Shown: piece after piece, positions 30,597 through 40,168 of the stretch
How the letters are laid out: each line of letters opens with the position of its first letter
Position numbering within the stretch: the first letter of the stretch is position 1
NCBI GenBank assembly: GCA_016201275.1
Contig: JACQDB010000050.1
Location: 34,239 to 98,238 of the forward strand
Source: Acidobacteriota bacterium
GTDB taxonomy: Bacteria > Acidobacteriota > Blastocatellia > UBA7656
Length of the DNA stretch: 64,000 bases
Reading direction: 5' to 3'
The notes under the pieces: model-generated
What the model saw: only the letters and a program-made list of their open reading frames with translations
Databases searched by the model: none
Told to the model about the DNA's origin: nothing
Made by a program: the position numbers and the translations under genes

Positions 30597-31318
30597 TGGC
30601 TATACAGGTGAAAGAGCGTGCCGTTGCGGCTCACGCGACGCCACGAAAAAAAGCCGCACGGCTATTGGGCATGAGCGTCGCGGAATTGATTGCTGCGACC
30701 GTGGTGGTATTGTTTTGCATTTTTGCTTTCGCCTATTTCATGACTGCGATCAGTCCGCTGCGTTCCGAGTTGAGTCTGCAACAGAAACAACTGGACACCT
30801 TGAAGCAGACCGAAAAAGAGTTACTGACCGCGAGTCGGAAACCGCCTGAAGCGCCTGTGGATGCGGGCAAAGAGGCGCTGGCTTCGCTGGAAACTTTCAA
30901 AAGCTCAAGGCTGAGACCGCTGTCGGTTGGTCGCATCGCGCTGATCAATGATTTGAACGCGCTTGCCAAAAAGCACAGTGTGCAATTGACTACGGGCATA
31001 GATATGAGTATGGACAGAGCCGAAGCGCAACTGGCAGGCGATAAGAAAGGCACTAAGGTAGTGAAGAAGGACAGCAACCTGCAAAGCGTCTTTCCGAATT
31101 TGAAAATTCGTTTTACGGTTGCCGGTGATTATGCCAAGCTCCGAGGCTTTATCAGCGACCTGGAAGCCAACAAACAATTCATCACCATAGAAGCCTTAAA
31201 TATACAGACGATTCGGGAATCCGAAGGCGGTGGGCGCAAAGGTCGGCAAGCGGTGGTTTCCGGAATCAGCCTGGCAATTGAATTGACCGCATACTTTTAT
31301 CCACAGAACGGGAATTAA
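30596..31318 (+). CDS. PilO/GspM-like protein
   Basis: Single N-terminal TM, coiled coil, ferredoxin-like C-terminal region; start overlaps the PilN-like stop. Confidence 0.6.
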   Translation: MAIQVKERAVAAHATPRKKAARLLGMSVAELIAATVVVLFCIFAFAYFMTAISPLRSELSLQQKQLDTLKQTEKELLTASRKPPEAPVDAGKEALASLETFKSSRLRPLSVGRIALINDLNALAKKHSVQLTTGIDMSMDRAEAQLAGDKKGTKVVKKDSNLQSVFPNLKIRFTVAGDYAKLRGFISDLEANKQFITIEALNIQTIRESEGGGRKGRQAVVSGISLAIELTAYFYPQNGN

Positions 31319-31327
31319 GAAACAGCG

Positions 31328-32194
31328 ATGGCAAAGACATCACCGGAAAAAAAACGAGCGATCATGCTGGCCTTTGTGGGCGGACTGTTGCTGCTGATAC
31401 TGGCTTATCAATTCTATTTCAGTGGCCCGACGCCTAGACCTTCACTGCAAGCCAATCGCAATCAACCCGCCGCGAATGCCAAGAGCGCGCCAACGGTTCA
31501 AACTCCAGAGGCTGCCGAGAAATTAGCGGCTAATCAAACCACAGCGCCTATGAATCAGGAAGAGGCGATGAAGGCTATGCTCGAAGATATGACGCCTCTG
31601 AATGTCAGTTACAGCCCGAAGGGCGGCGATGCAACGGTCAGCCCTCGCGGTAATATATTTGAATATTATGTACCGCCGCCACCACCGCCAGGTCCGCCAA
31701 CACCGCCGCCGCCGATTTCTCTGTTAGGGGTGTCGCCGCAAAGCGCCACTGCAGGGACGCCGCGCTCGTTCACCTTGACGATTTATGGTAAAGCCTTTCC
31801 CGCCGACGCGGTTATTTTTATGGACGGCAGCGAAAGGCCGACCAATCGCGTCAACGAGACGACGCTGACCACCGAAATGAAGGCCGCCGATTATGCTTCG
31901 CCGCGCAATTCAACCGTCGAAGTGAAGTCGCGCTCCGATCAAACGCATCTCTTCTCGAATCAGCAAACCTTTGTGGCAGTGCCAGCGCCGGAACCGCCTT
32001 TCAAGTTCATCGGGCTGCTCGGCGATCAGGCGATTTTTGAAATCAATAACACCAAAGAGTATGTGCGCCTGCGTGTCGGCGGCACGATTCAAGGCGTCTG
32101 GCGCATTGATGCCATCAGCACGCAGGCGGTGGAGGTGACCCACACGCAATTTGACATCAAAAAAAATGTGCCTCTACAAGACAAAGGACGGTAG
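31328..32194 (+). CDS. PilP/GspC-like protein with polyproline linker and IPT-like domain
   Basis: N-terminal TM, YVPPPPPPGPPTPPPPISLLGVSPQSATAGTPRSFTLTIYG. Confidence 0.55.
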   Translation: MAKTSPEKKRAIMLAFVGGLLLLILAYQFYFSGPTPRPSLQANRNQPAANAKSAPTVQTPEAAEKLAANQTTAPMNQEEAMKAMLEDMTPLNVSYSPKGGDATVSPRGNIFEYYVPPPPPPGPPTPPPPISLLGVSPQSATAGTPRSFTLTIYGKAFPADAVIFMDGSERPTNRVNETTLTTEMKAADYASPRNSTVEVKSRSDQTHLFSNQQTFVAVPAPEPPFKFIGLLGDQAIFEINNTKEYVRLRVGGTIQGVWRIDAISTQAVEVTHTQFDIKKNVPLQDKGR

Positions 32195-32200
32195 TAAATT

Positions 32201-33157
32201 ATGGTGAGCAAAATTGCTGATCAAGCGCGCTGCCCTGTTGCATCAACGAAGGGAGAACCGCGCCGACAAGCGGCTAATGAAGGCGGCTGGGCCTTGTTGA
32301 GTTTAATTCTGGCGCTGGCGATTATGGGCATTGTGCTGGCTTCTTCCGTGCAGCCCAATTATCAATTGTCTGTGCAGCGCGAAAAAGAGGACGAGTTGAT
32401 GTATCGCGGCCAACAGATGGCCGAAGGCATAGTGCGCTGGTATAACAACGGCCATTTGAATTTCAATACGCCAATTAATTTGGGCGTTCCTCCGGCTTAC
32501 GGATATTTGAAAGAATTGAAGAAGCTGAGGGAAGGCATCACCATCAATTTGAAAGAGATCAAATTCGTTCGCCCGTCGGCGACGCTCGACCCTTTTGATG
32601 GTGAGGAGTGGGAGCCGGTTTATGCGCGTGACCCGCGCCTTATGCCGTTCCTGCAAGCTTGGGCGGCGGAGACCGGCGGCATCATTCCGCAAACCTGGAT
32701 GGTGATTGCCGGGCCACCAGCCAGAATTCAACTGGTGAAGCCGGGGAGCAAACCCGGAACCATAGGAGGATTCGGGCAGTCGGGAAGCGGCGGTTCGAGT
32801 GGCACAACCGGCAGCGGCGGCTCCAGCGGTACAACCAGAAGTGGCGGTTCGTCGAATCCACCCTCCGGCGGCACTGTCGGTCAACCGCACCCCAATCCCG
32901 GCCAGACTCTCGACGATGATGACGATGATGACGATGATGATGACGACACCACAAATGATCCCTTGGCGCATCTGTTCAGCAGCGGCAAGACCGGCAATCT
33001 GCCCATCGTTGGCGTTGCGCCCAGACGCAAAGGCCCAACCGTGCGAGCCTTGTATGGCTTGACGAAGTATGAAGATTGGGTGTTTATCTATCTCCCGCCG
33101 GTGCGAACGAATATTCCCGGCGGTCAGGGACAACCTAATCTGCGTATCAATCAATAA
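32201..33157 (+). CDS. GspG-like pseudopilin with Gly/Ser repeats and poly-Asp tract
   Basis: GGWALLSLILALAIMGIVLASSVQPNYQ N-terminal helix; GSGGSSGTT repeats; D12 tract. Confidence 0.65.
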   Translation: MVSKIADQARCPVASTKGEPRRQAANEGGWALLSLILALAIMGIVLASSVQPNYQLSVQREKEDELMYRGQQMAEGIVRWYNNGHLNFNTPINLGVPPAYGYLKELKKLREGITINLKEIKFVRPSATLDPFDGEEWEPVYARDPRLMPFLQAWAAETGGIIPQTWMVIAGPPARIQLVKPGSKPGTIGGFGQSGSGGSSGTTGSGGSSGTTRSGGSSNPPSGGTVGQPHPNPGQTLDDDDDDDDDDDDTTNDPLAHLFSSGKTGNLPIVGVAPRRKGPTVRALYGLTKYEDWVFIYLPPVRTNIPGGQGQPNLRINQ

Positions 33158-33194
33158 TTCGTCAAAGCCTGAATCGCCAAAGTAAATCTATGAG

Positions 33195-33218
33195 GCGGGA
33201 GTTTCTCTCCCGCTTTTT
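33195..33218 (+). terminator. Intrinsic terminator after the pseudopilin gene
   Basis: gcgggag-tttct-ctcccgc followed by ttttt. Confidence 0.75.
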
Positions 33219-33347
33219 CCATTTCAAAAGCGGTCACCCGATTTTTTCTTTGTCAACTTTTGCATTACACTTCAAATGTTTTACCCGACTGCAATTCAAA
33301 TTCAAGAGAAGCGGAATAACGATTGACTCCGATTCATAAGGGAAAAA

Positions 33348-34901
33348 ATGGACAAGCTGAGAAACGACAAAGGCGACGAGGCAGGGGGGAGTGAAGCAAC
33401 TTCTGAGACCGCGAATTCTGTGGCGCTGGCCGACGAGTCTGCTACGGAATTGATACGCGGCGTCGGGCTGAAAAGCGCCACCACTTTGAACATGATTGAT
33501 ATGATAGGCGTCGGCCCTTTCATCACCATCCCGCTGATTATTGCCGCGATGGGCGGCCCGCAAGCCATGCTCGGTTGGATATTCGGCGCGGTGTTGGTGA
33601 TCTGCGATGGTTTGGTGTGGGCGGAATTGGGCGCGGCGATGCCCGGTTCAGGCGGCTCTTATCGTTACCTCAGAGAAATTTATGGAGCCAACAAACTCGG
33701 TCGCCTGATGTCGTTTTTATTTATCTGGCAATTGACCTTCAGCGCCCCGCTCTCCATCGCCTCCGGCAGCATAGGATTGTCGCAATACGCCAGCTACATA
33801 TGGCCTGTGCTGGGCAACACCTTCGCGGTTCACGAGACCAAATTGCAAATCCCTGTGCTGGGAACCATGTCGGCTAGTTTCCTGTTGACCGCCGGAACCT
33901 TTGTGGCTATGGGAACCTGCATCGTCGCGGTCTTCTTGCTCTATCGCCGCATCACCATCATCAGCAAACTGTCGGGCTTCCTGTGGGTCGGGGTGATTCT
34001 CACCGTGCTATGGGTGATCGTCTCTGGCGTCACGCATTTCGACAGCGCCAAGGCGTTCGATTTTCCGCCCGAGGCGTTCAAACTTTCACCGGCTTTCTTC
34101 ACAGGCTTGGGCGCGGCGATGCTCATTTCGGTCTATGATTACTGGGGTTATTACAACGTCTGCTTTTTTGGCGGCGAAGTCAAAGACCCCGGGCGGACGA
34201 TTCCACGCGCCGTGATTTATTCCATCCTGGCAGTCGCGGCGATCTATATAGTGATGAACATCAGCATACTGGGCGTTATCCCTTGGCGCGAACTGGCCGA
34301 CACCGCCAAGCCGGAAAATCTTGATGCGCGACGCTACATCGTTTCAGTTTTTATGGAGCGACTGTATGGGCATTGGGCTGGCGTGATCGCCACGGTGTTG
34401 ATTATGTGGACAGCCTTTGCTTCGGTCTTCTCGTTATTGCTGGGCTATTCGCGTGTGCCGTATGCGGCGGCGCTCGACGGCAACTACTTCAAGATTTTTT
34501 CCCGCGTTCATGCCAAACACAAATTTCCTTACGTCTCGCTGTTGATTATGGGCGGCGTGGCGACCTTGTTTTGTCTGCTGCGGCTTGCCGATGTAATTGC
34601 CGCGCTGGTGGTCATACGCATACTGGTGCAATTTCTGGCGCAGACCATCGGCGTCATCGTCCTGCGAATTCGCCGCCCTGAAATGCCCAGACCCTTCAAG
34701 ATGTGGCTCTATCCGTTGCCGTCGTTATTGGCCTTCGCGGGGTTTGTCTATGTGTTAATTTCGCGGCAGAATTTTCAGAAAGAGATTAAATACGCCGTGG
34801 TGTTAATCGTCGTCGGTTTGATTATCTATTTCATACGCTCGGCCAAACGCGGCGAATGGCCGTTTCACAAAGCGCAAGTTGAAAAGGTGGTCGCGGATTA
34901 A
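33348..34901 (+). CDS. APC-family amino acid permease
   Basis: 12-TM-like ORF; MIDMIGVGPFITIPLIIAAMGGPQAMLGWIFGAVLVICDGLVWAELGAAMPGSGGSYRYLREIYG. Confidence 0.92.
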   Translation: MDKLRNDKGDEAGGSEATSETANSVALADESATELIRGVGLKSATTLNMIDMIGVGPFITIPLIIAAMGGPQAMLGWIFGAVLVICDGLVWAELGAAMPGSGGSYRYLREIYGANKLGRLMSFLFIWQLTFSAPLSIASGSIGLSQYASYIWPVLGNTFAVHETKLQIPVLGTMSASFLLTAGTFVAMGTCIVAVFLLYRRITIISKLSGFLWVGVILTVLWVIVSGVTHFDSAKAFDFPPEAFKLSPAFFTGLGAAMLISVYDYWGYYNVCFFGGEVKDPGRTIPRAVIYSILAVAAIYIVMNISILGVIPWRELADTAKPENLDARRYIVSVFMERLYGHWAGVIATVLIMWTAFASVFSLLLGYSRVPYAAALDGNYFKIFSRVHAKHKFPYVSLLIMGGVATLFCLLRLADVIAALVVIRILVQFLAQTIGVIVLRIRRPEMPRPFKMWLYPLPSLLAFAGFVYVLISRQNFQKEIKYAVVLIVVGLIIYFIRSAKRGEWPFHKAQVEKVVAD

Positions 34902-35003
34902 TCGTTGAGGAGCGCAGGGCTTGCCCGTCGTAACTTGTTGTTTGCTTATTTCGTTCAATGGGTGATGGCTCGCCCAGCCTGATTCCTTGAGGAGGACGCT
35001 TTC

Positions 35004-37676
35004 GTGATGAATCGCTTTGCAGCAAAAATACTCGCTCTCTATTTGGTTTTCTCTTTGCTTTCGCTTGCGCCTATGCGCTCGCTGCGCGCCAAAGCGGATT
35101 CGCTGCCTGCCGAAGATAGAGGCGCGATAGCTCTAGGGCAGGCGATCAAGCGCTTGGGAACTATTGCCAGCATCCTGCATACTGGCGCGCATCCTGATGA
35201 TGAAGACAGCGGCTTGCTGGCGACGATGGCGCGTGGCCGACAGGCGCGTACCGCTTATTTGGCTTTGACTCGCGGCGATGGCGGCCAGAATTTGATTGGC
35301 GCGGAATTGTACGAAGCTCTGGGCGTCATTCGCACTGAAGAATTGCTGGCAGCGCGCCGCCTCGACGGGGCGACGCAATACTTCACTCGCGCTTTTGATT
35401 TCGGCTTCAGCAAATCCCGCGACGAGGCTTTAACGAAATGGCCTCAAGAAGAATTGCTGCGCGACATGGTGCGCGTCATACGCACCTTTCGCCCGCTGGT
35501 AATAGTGCCAGTCTTCACAGGCACCACAAGTGATGGACATGGTCATCATCAGGCTTCGGGTTACTTAACACCGATTGCCTATCGTGATGCCGCTGATCCT
35601 CGGCGTTTTCCTGAACAGCTTGCCGAAGGCTTGAAGCCCTGGAAAGCGAAAAAACTTTTTCTGCGCTCCGGCGACTTTCAACAACCACGCACCGAACCTT
35701 CGAAAGAACCTGGCGTCATCTCTATCAACACTGGCGCATACGATGCGTTGTTAGGTCGCAGCTATTACGAAATAGCGATTCAAGGCCGCAGCCAGCACCG
35801 CTCGCAAGATCAAGGCGCGATAGAATTGAAAGGGCCACGCTATTCGTTTTATCAAGTCGCCGATAGCTCCGTTGGCGTGAACGACAACCCGCAAGACCTC
35901 TTCGATGGCATAGACATTTCATTGCTCGGCATAGCCGATTTCGCTGGCAAGGCGGCGGCGAAATTGAAGCCGGAGTTAGCCGAAGTGCAAAAGGCCGCCG
36001 ATGAAGCGGAGCAGGCGTTCAAGCCGTTAGCGACGGCAAGCCTCACGCCGATAATCGCTCGCGGCTTGAAGAAACTCCGCCAGATACGCGCTGCGTTAGC
36101 CGCTTTCGGCTTGAGCGAAGTCGAATTTTATGACACCGATTTTCTCTTGAACATCAAAGAACATGATTTTGAAGAGGCGCTGGCACAAGCCGAAGGCGTG
36201 GTGATTGATTGTCTGAGCGATGATGAAGTCGTCACACCCGGTCAAACCTTCAAAGTTGGCGTAAGTGTTTTTGTAAACGGTAGGGAATCGGCAACCGCCG
36301 CGCCAACCACTTTGCTGACTCCCAAAGGTTGGCTCGTCGAAGCGCAGAAAAACGCGCAAAAACCCAATGAAAACCGCCTCGCCGGTCAATTGAATTTCAA
36401 CGTCACGGTTGCTAAAGACGAAGAGCCGACGCAACCTTATTGGCTCAAGAATCCCCGCAAAGGCGATATGTTTGTGCCGGGCAGCGGCGGCACGGGCATT
36501 GAACCAGTAGCGCCGCCAACGGTCATTGCCGAAGTCAAAATGGAAATCGCAGGGCAAGAAGTTACGCTCCACAAAGCCGCGCAATATCGTTTTGCCGATA
36601 AAGCGTTGGGCGAAGTCCGCCGAGATTTGAAAATCGCTCCGGCAGTAGCGGTCAATGTTGCGCCGAATTTGATCGTCGTTCCGCTGTCAACAACTCCTGT
36701 GGAACGCGAAGTGAATGTTTCGCTAACCAACAATCTCAAAAGCGGCGCGAAAGGTCGCGTGAAACTCGACGCGCCGAAGGCTTGGGCGGTCACGCCTGCA
36801 TCTGTGGATTTCACTTTGCAGCGCGAAGGCGAACGCGCCACCTTCGCGTTCAAAATTAAGGCTGCACCGAATGCGACGGAAGCAGAAAAAAATCTTACGG
36901 CGGTTGCAACGCTTGAGGGCAGGGAATTCAAACAAGGCGATCAGGTGTTGAGCTATACGCATATCGAGCCGCGCTTTTTATATCGTCCTTCAACGGTTCG
37001 CGCCTTAGCGCTTGATGTAAAAGTCGCGGCGAATTTACACGTCGGTTGGATCGAAGGCGCGGGCGATGATTTCGCCAATGCGCTCGCTCGTCTAGGCGTT
37101 CAGGTTCACACCATTGATGCGAATGAATTGGCGACCGGCGACCTCAGCCGTTTTGATACCATCGTCACCGGCATACGGGTGTATGAAGTGCGCCCCGATG
37201 TGGTTGCCAATAATCAACGCCTGCTCGATTATGTGAAGAACGGCGGCACCTTGGTTGTGCAATACAACAAGAACGAATATGCCAGAGGCAACTTCGCGCC
37301 CTTTCCAATCAAGATGCCCGAACGAGGCTTTGAGCGTGTGACGGACGAGAATGCTGTGGTGACGATTCTTGCGCCATCGCAGCCGCTGTTTAACGCGCCG
37401 AATAAAATCACCGAACGCGATTTCGCTGGCTGGGGACAGGAGCGCGGCGCGTATTTTCTGACCGAATGGGATTCGCATTTTATCCCTTTGATGGCTTGTC
37501 ACGATCAAGGCGAAGCAGATAAAAAAGGCGGTGAAGTGATCGCCGAATACGGGCGCGGTTTGTATGTCTATACGGCGTATGCGTGGTTCCGGCAATTGCC
37601 CAACGGCGTGCCGGGCGCGTACCGCTTGATCGCCAATCTGGTGAGTTTGCCGAAGACTCGCGGCGTTCAGAAATGA
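35004..37676 (+). CDS. PIG-L family deacetylase with large C-terminal extension, secreted
   Basis: Signal peptide; LHTGAHPDDEDSGLLATMARG (AHPDDE); GHGHHQASG. Confidence 0.9.
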   Translation: MMNRFAAKILALYLVFSLLSLAPMRSLRAKADSLPAEDRGAIALGQAIKRLGTIASILHTGAHPDDEDSGLLATMARGRQARTAYLALTRGDGGQNLIGAELYEALGVIRTEELLAARRLDGATQYFTRAFDFGFSKSRDEALTKWPQEELLRDMVRVIRTFRPLVIVPVFTGTTSDGHGHHQASGYLTPIAYRDAADPRRFPEQLAEGLKPWKAKKLFLRSGDFQQPRTEPSKEPGVISINTGAYDALLGRSYYEIAIQGRSQHRSQDQGAIELKGPRYSFYQVADSSVGVNDNPQDLFDGIDISLLGIADFAGKAAAKLKPELAEVQKAADEAEQAFKPLATASLTPIIARGLKKLRQIRAALAAFGLSEVEFYDTDFLLNIKEHDFEEALAQAEGVVIDCLSDDEVVTPGQTFKVGVSVFVNGRESATAAPTTLLTPKGWLVEAQKNAQKPNENRLAGQLNFNVTVAKDEEPTQPYWLKNPRKGDMFVPGSGGTGIEPVAPPTVIAEVKMEIAGQEVTLHKAAQYRFADKALGEVRRDLKIAPAVAVNVAPNLIVVPLSTTPVEREVNVSLTNNLKSGAKGRVKLDAPKAWAVTPASVDFTLQREGERATFAFKIKAAPNATEAEKNLTAVATLEGREFKQGDQVLSYTHIEPRFLYRPSTVRALALDVKVAANLHVGWIEGAGDDFANALARLGVQVHTIDANELATGDLSRFDTIVTGIRVYEVRPDVVANNQRLLDYVKNGGTLVVQYNKNEYARGNFAPFPIKMPERGFERVTDENAVVTILAPSQPLFNAPNKITERDFAGWGQERGAYFLTEWDSHFIPLMACHDQGEADKKGGEVIAEYGRGLYVYTAYAWFRQLPNGVPGAYRLIANLVSLPKTRGVQK

Positions 37677-37742
37677 AGAAGGGCGGGAAAATCAAATATG
37701 AATTGCGAAGGATTACCTTGACCAGATTGAGCAAACGGCTTG

Positions 37743-37856
37743 TACGGGCGACCTTCTGTGGTCGCCCCTTCTTCTGCAAGGATAGATTGCCAGCAACGAC
37801 GATTGATTCAAATATTCGTGAGTTTCAACAGAGGCGACCACAGAGGGTCGCCCGTA
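37743..37856. repeat. REP-like inverted repeat pair
   Basis: tacgggcgaccttctgtggtcgcc (37743-37766) vs ggcgaccacagagggtcgcccgta (37833-37856), 23/24 complementary. Confidence 0.75.
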
Positions 37857-37929
37857 TAGGGCCGCTGAAGCGTTCACACAAACTCAAATGGTTTGATGAC
37901 GTTTGCTCAGTTGGTTATTCAAGGTTCGA

Positions 37930-38430
37930 CTATTTGATTAACACCGGTTTGATTTCCGTGAAGACCAGATCGGTGGTGACCATCACCTGTTCGACGAGCG
38001 CCTTGAATTCTTCTAAATCAAGATTGCGAATCTTCTGTTCGGTTCGCACAAACAGATCGTCATCATTGTCAAAGCCAATCTTCATGAAATCTTTTTCGTG
38101 ATTGATTTTTAATAGCTTGAACAGCAAGGCTTCAGACGATTTCATATCTTTGCGATTTGCCATGACCACGGCGATTACCACTATGCCTTCGTTAGTGGCA
38201 ACCAACGCTTCATAATTTTTCAAGGCATTGCTGCTCAACTTCAGCACCCAGACATTCTCTCCGGCTTGTCGGTATTCGTAACCCGACTGCTTCAAAAACT
38301 GCGCTACCTTTGCCGAAGCTTGTGCCGTCGTCGCTTGTGCAATTGGCGTCGCCTGCATAGTCGAAGGTTGCAGCACGAATAGGCACAGCAAGGCCATTCC
38401 GATAATGCTTCGCTTAAAATTTTTTCCCAT
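37930..38430 (-). CDS. Hypothetical exported protein
   Basis: Signal peptide MGKNFKRSIIGMALLCLFVLQPSTMQA; 166 aa. Confidence 0.65.
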   Translation of the reverse strand: MGKNFKRSIIGMALLCLFVLQPSTMQATPIAQATTAQASAKVAQFLKQSGYEYRQAGENVWVLKLSSNALKNYEALVATNEGIVVIAVVMANRKDMKSSEALLFKLLKINHEKDFMKIGFDNDDDLFVRTEQKIRNLDLEEFKALVEQVMVTTDLVFTEIKPVLIK

Positions 38431-38602
38431 GATTTCCCCCGTGTGAAGCTACAGCGTACACGATAATTTTTTCGTAGGATAATCGAAATGCGCTTTTGCA
38501 ACAGGACTTTTCCAAATCCAGCCGCACAGGTTGACGCTGCCTCGAACCGTTGTTTACTCTTTGATATTCGATTACCCGCAAGGCTACGAAAAGGAACCAA
38601 CT

Positions 38603-40156
38603 ATGCTACCTCCATTTGTTAATGAACCGCTCACCGATTTTTCCCATGACCACAACGCTGCGATATTGCGCGAAGCCATCGCTCAGGCCGAAGCCCAGCT
38701 AGGCCGCGAATACCCTGTAATTATAGGGGGAAAACGCTACACCACGGGCGATATGCTGGCCTCGCCAAACCCCTCGAACTTCGCGGAAGTCATCGGTCTG
38801 GTGCACAAAGCCGACATCGCCCTTGCCGACAAAGCTTTGGACGAAGCGACGAAAACTTTTCACGAATGGAAGCGTGTAGCGCCCGAAGTGCGCGCTCGTT
38901 ATCTGCTCAAAGTCGCGGCCATAATGCGGCGGAAAAAAGCCGAGTTGACGGCGTGGATGATTTTGGAAGTCGGCAAGTCCTGGGCGGAGGCCGACGCCGA
39001 TGTTGCCGAGGCGATTGACTTCAGCGATTTCTATGCACGCGAGATGATTCGTTACAGTCAGGAACAACCGTTGACGCCTATGCCGGGCGAGCAGAACAAT
39101 CTTTATTACATACCGCTAGGCGTTGGCGTCGTAGTGCCGCCGTGGAATTTTCCGTTGGCGATTATGGCGGGGATGACGCTGGCTGCTGTGGTCACCGGCA
39201 ACACTGTGGTGTTGAAGCCGTCGAGCGACAGCCCGATTATTGCGGCAAAATTCGTAGAGCTTCTGGAGGAAGCGGGATTGCCGCCCGGCGTCGTGAATTT
39301 CGTACCCGGCAGCGGCGGACGCATAGGCGATTATTTAGTAGGCAATGCGCGCACCCGTTTTATCGCTTTTACTGGCTCGAAAGAAGTCGGCCTGCACATC
39401 AATGAACTCGCGGCGAAGACCGCTGAAGGGCAATTGTGGATTAAGCGCGTGGTCGCAGAAATGGGCGGCAAAGACACGATTATTATTGATGAAACCGCAG
39501 ATTTGAATGCGGCCATTGAGGGCGCGGTCGCTTCGGCCTTCGGATTTTCCGGGCAGAAATGCTCGGCCTGCTCGCGCTTGGTTGTCGTCGAAGCGGTTTA
39601 TGATGAAGTGGTCAAGCAGGTCGCCGAGCGCGCCGCGAAAATCAAAGTAGGGCAGGTGAAAGAGCCGGAAAATTGGATGGGGCCAGTAGCCAGCAAGAGC
39701 GCTTATGAATCCATCATGAATTATGTAGAGGTCGGTAAAGGGGAAGGCCATACGCTCACCGGCGGCGCTCACGTTGCCGGTTTGGAAAATGGCTGGTTCA
39801 TCCAACCGACGGTGATAGGCGAAGTTGATCCACAGGCGCGCATCTCGCAGGAAGAGATTTTCGGCCCGGTGCTGGCGACCTTCAAGGCGAAAGATTTCGC
39901 TGCGGCGTTGGCGATTGCCAACAACACCCAATTCGGTTTGACCGGCGCACTCTATTCCAACCATCGCCAACGCCTGGAGCAAGCGCGCTATGATTTTCAC
40001 GTTGGCAATCTGTATTTGAATCGCAAATGCACCGGCGCGTATGTAGATGTGCATCCCTTCGGCGGCTTCAATATGTCAGGCACCGACTCGAAAGCCGGTG
40101 GCCGCGATTATCTGTTATTGTTTATGCAAGCGAAAACGGTTTCGGAAAAACTCTGA
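38603..40156 (+). CDS. L-glutamate gamma-semialdehyde dehydrogenase (1-pyrroline-5-carboxylate dehydrogenase)
   Basis: PPWNFPLAIMAGMT, GFSGQKCSACSR, PFGGFNMSGTDSKAGG. Confidence 0.9.
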   Translation: MLPPFVNEPLTDFSHDHNAAILREAIAQAEAQLGREYPVIIGGKRYTTGDMLASPNPSNFAEVIGLVHKADIALADKALDEATKTFHEWKRVAPEVRARYLLKVAAIMRRKKAELTAWMILEVGKSWAEADADVAEAIDFSDFYAREMIRYSQEQPLTPMPGEQNNLYYIPLGVGVVVPPWNFPLAIMAGMTLAAVVTGNTVVLKPSSDSPIIAAKFVELLEEAGLPPGVVNFVPGSGGRIGDYLVGNARTRFIAFTGSKEVGLHINELAAKTAEGQLWIKRVVAEMGGKDTIIIDETADLNAAIEGAVASAFGFSGQKCSACSRLVVVEAVYDEVVKQVAERAAKIKVGQVKEPENWMGPVASKSAYESIMNYVEVGKGEGHTLTGGAHVAGLENGWFIQPTVIGEVDPQARISQEEIFGPVLATFKAKDFAAALAIANNTQFGLTGALYSNHRQRLEQARYDFHVGNLYLNRKCTGAYVDVHPFGGFNMSGTDSKAGGRDYLLLFMQAKTVSEKL

Positions 40157-40168
40157 AGCGATCTGAAG

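Noticed and set aside
32303-33154. 283-aa minus-strand ORF rich in His/Ile
   Set aside because: Mirror of the pseudopilin gene; the HHRHHRHH/VIIIVIIV runs are just the antisense of the GAT/GAC tract.
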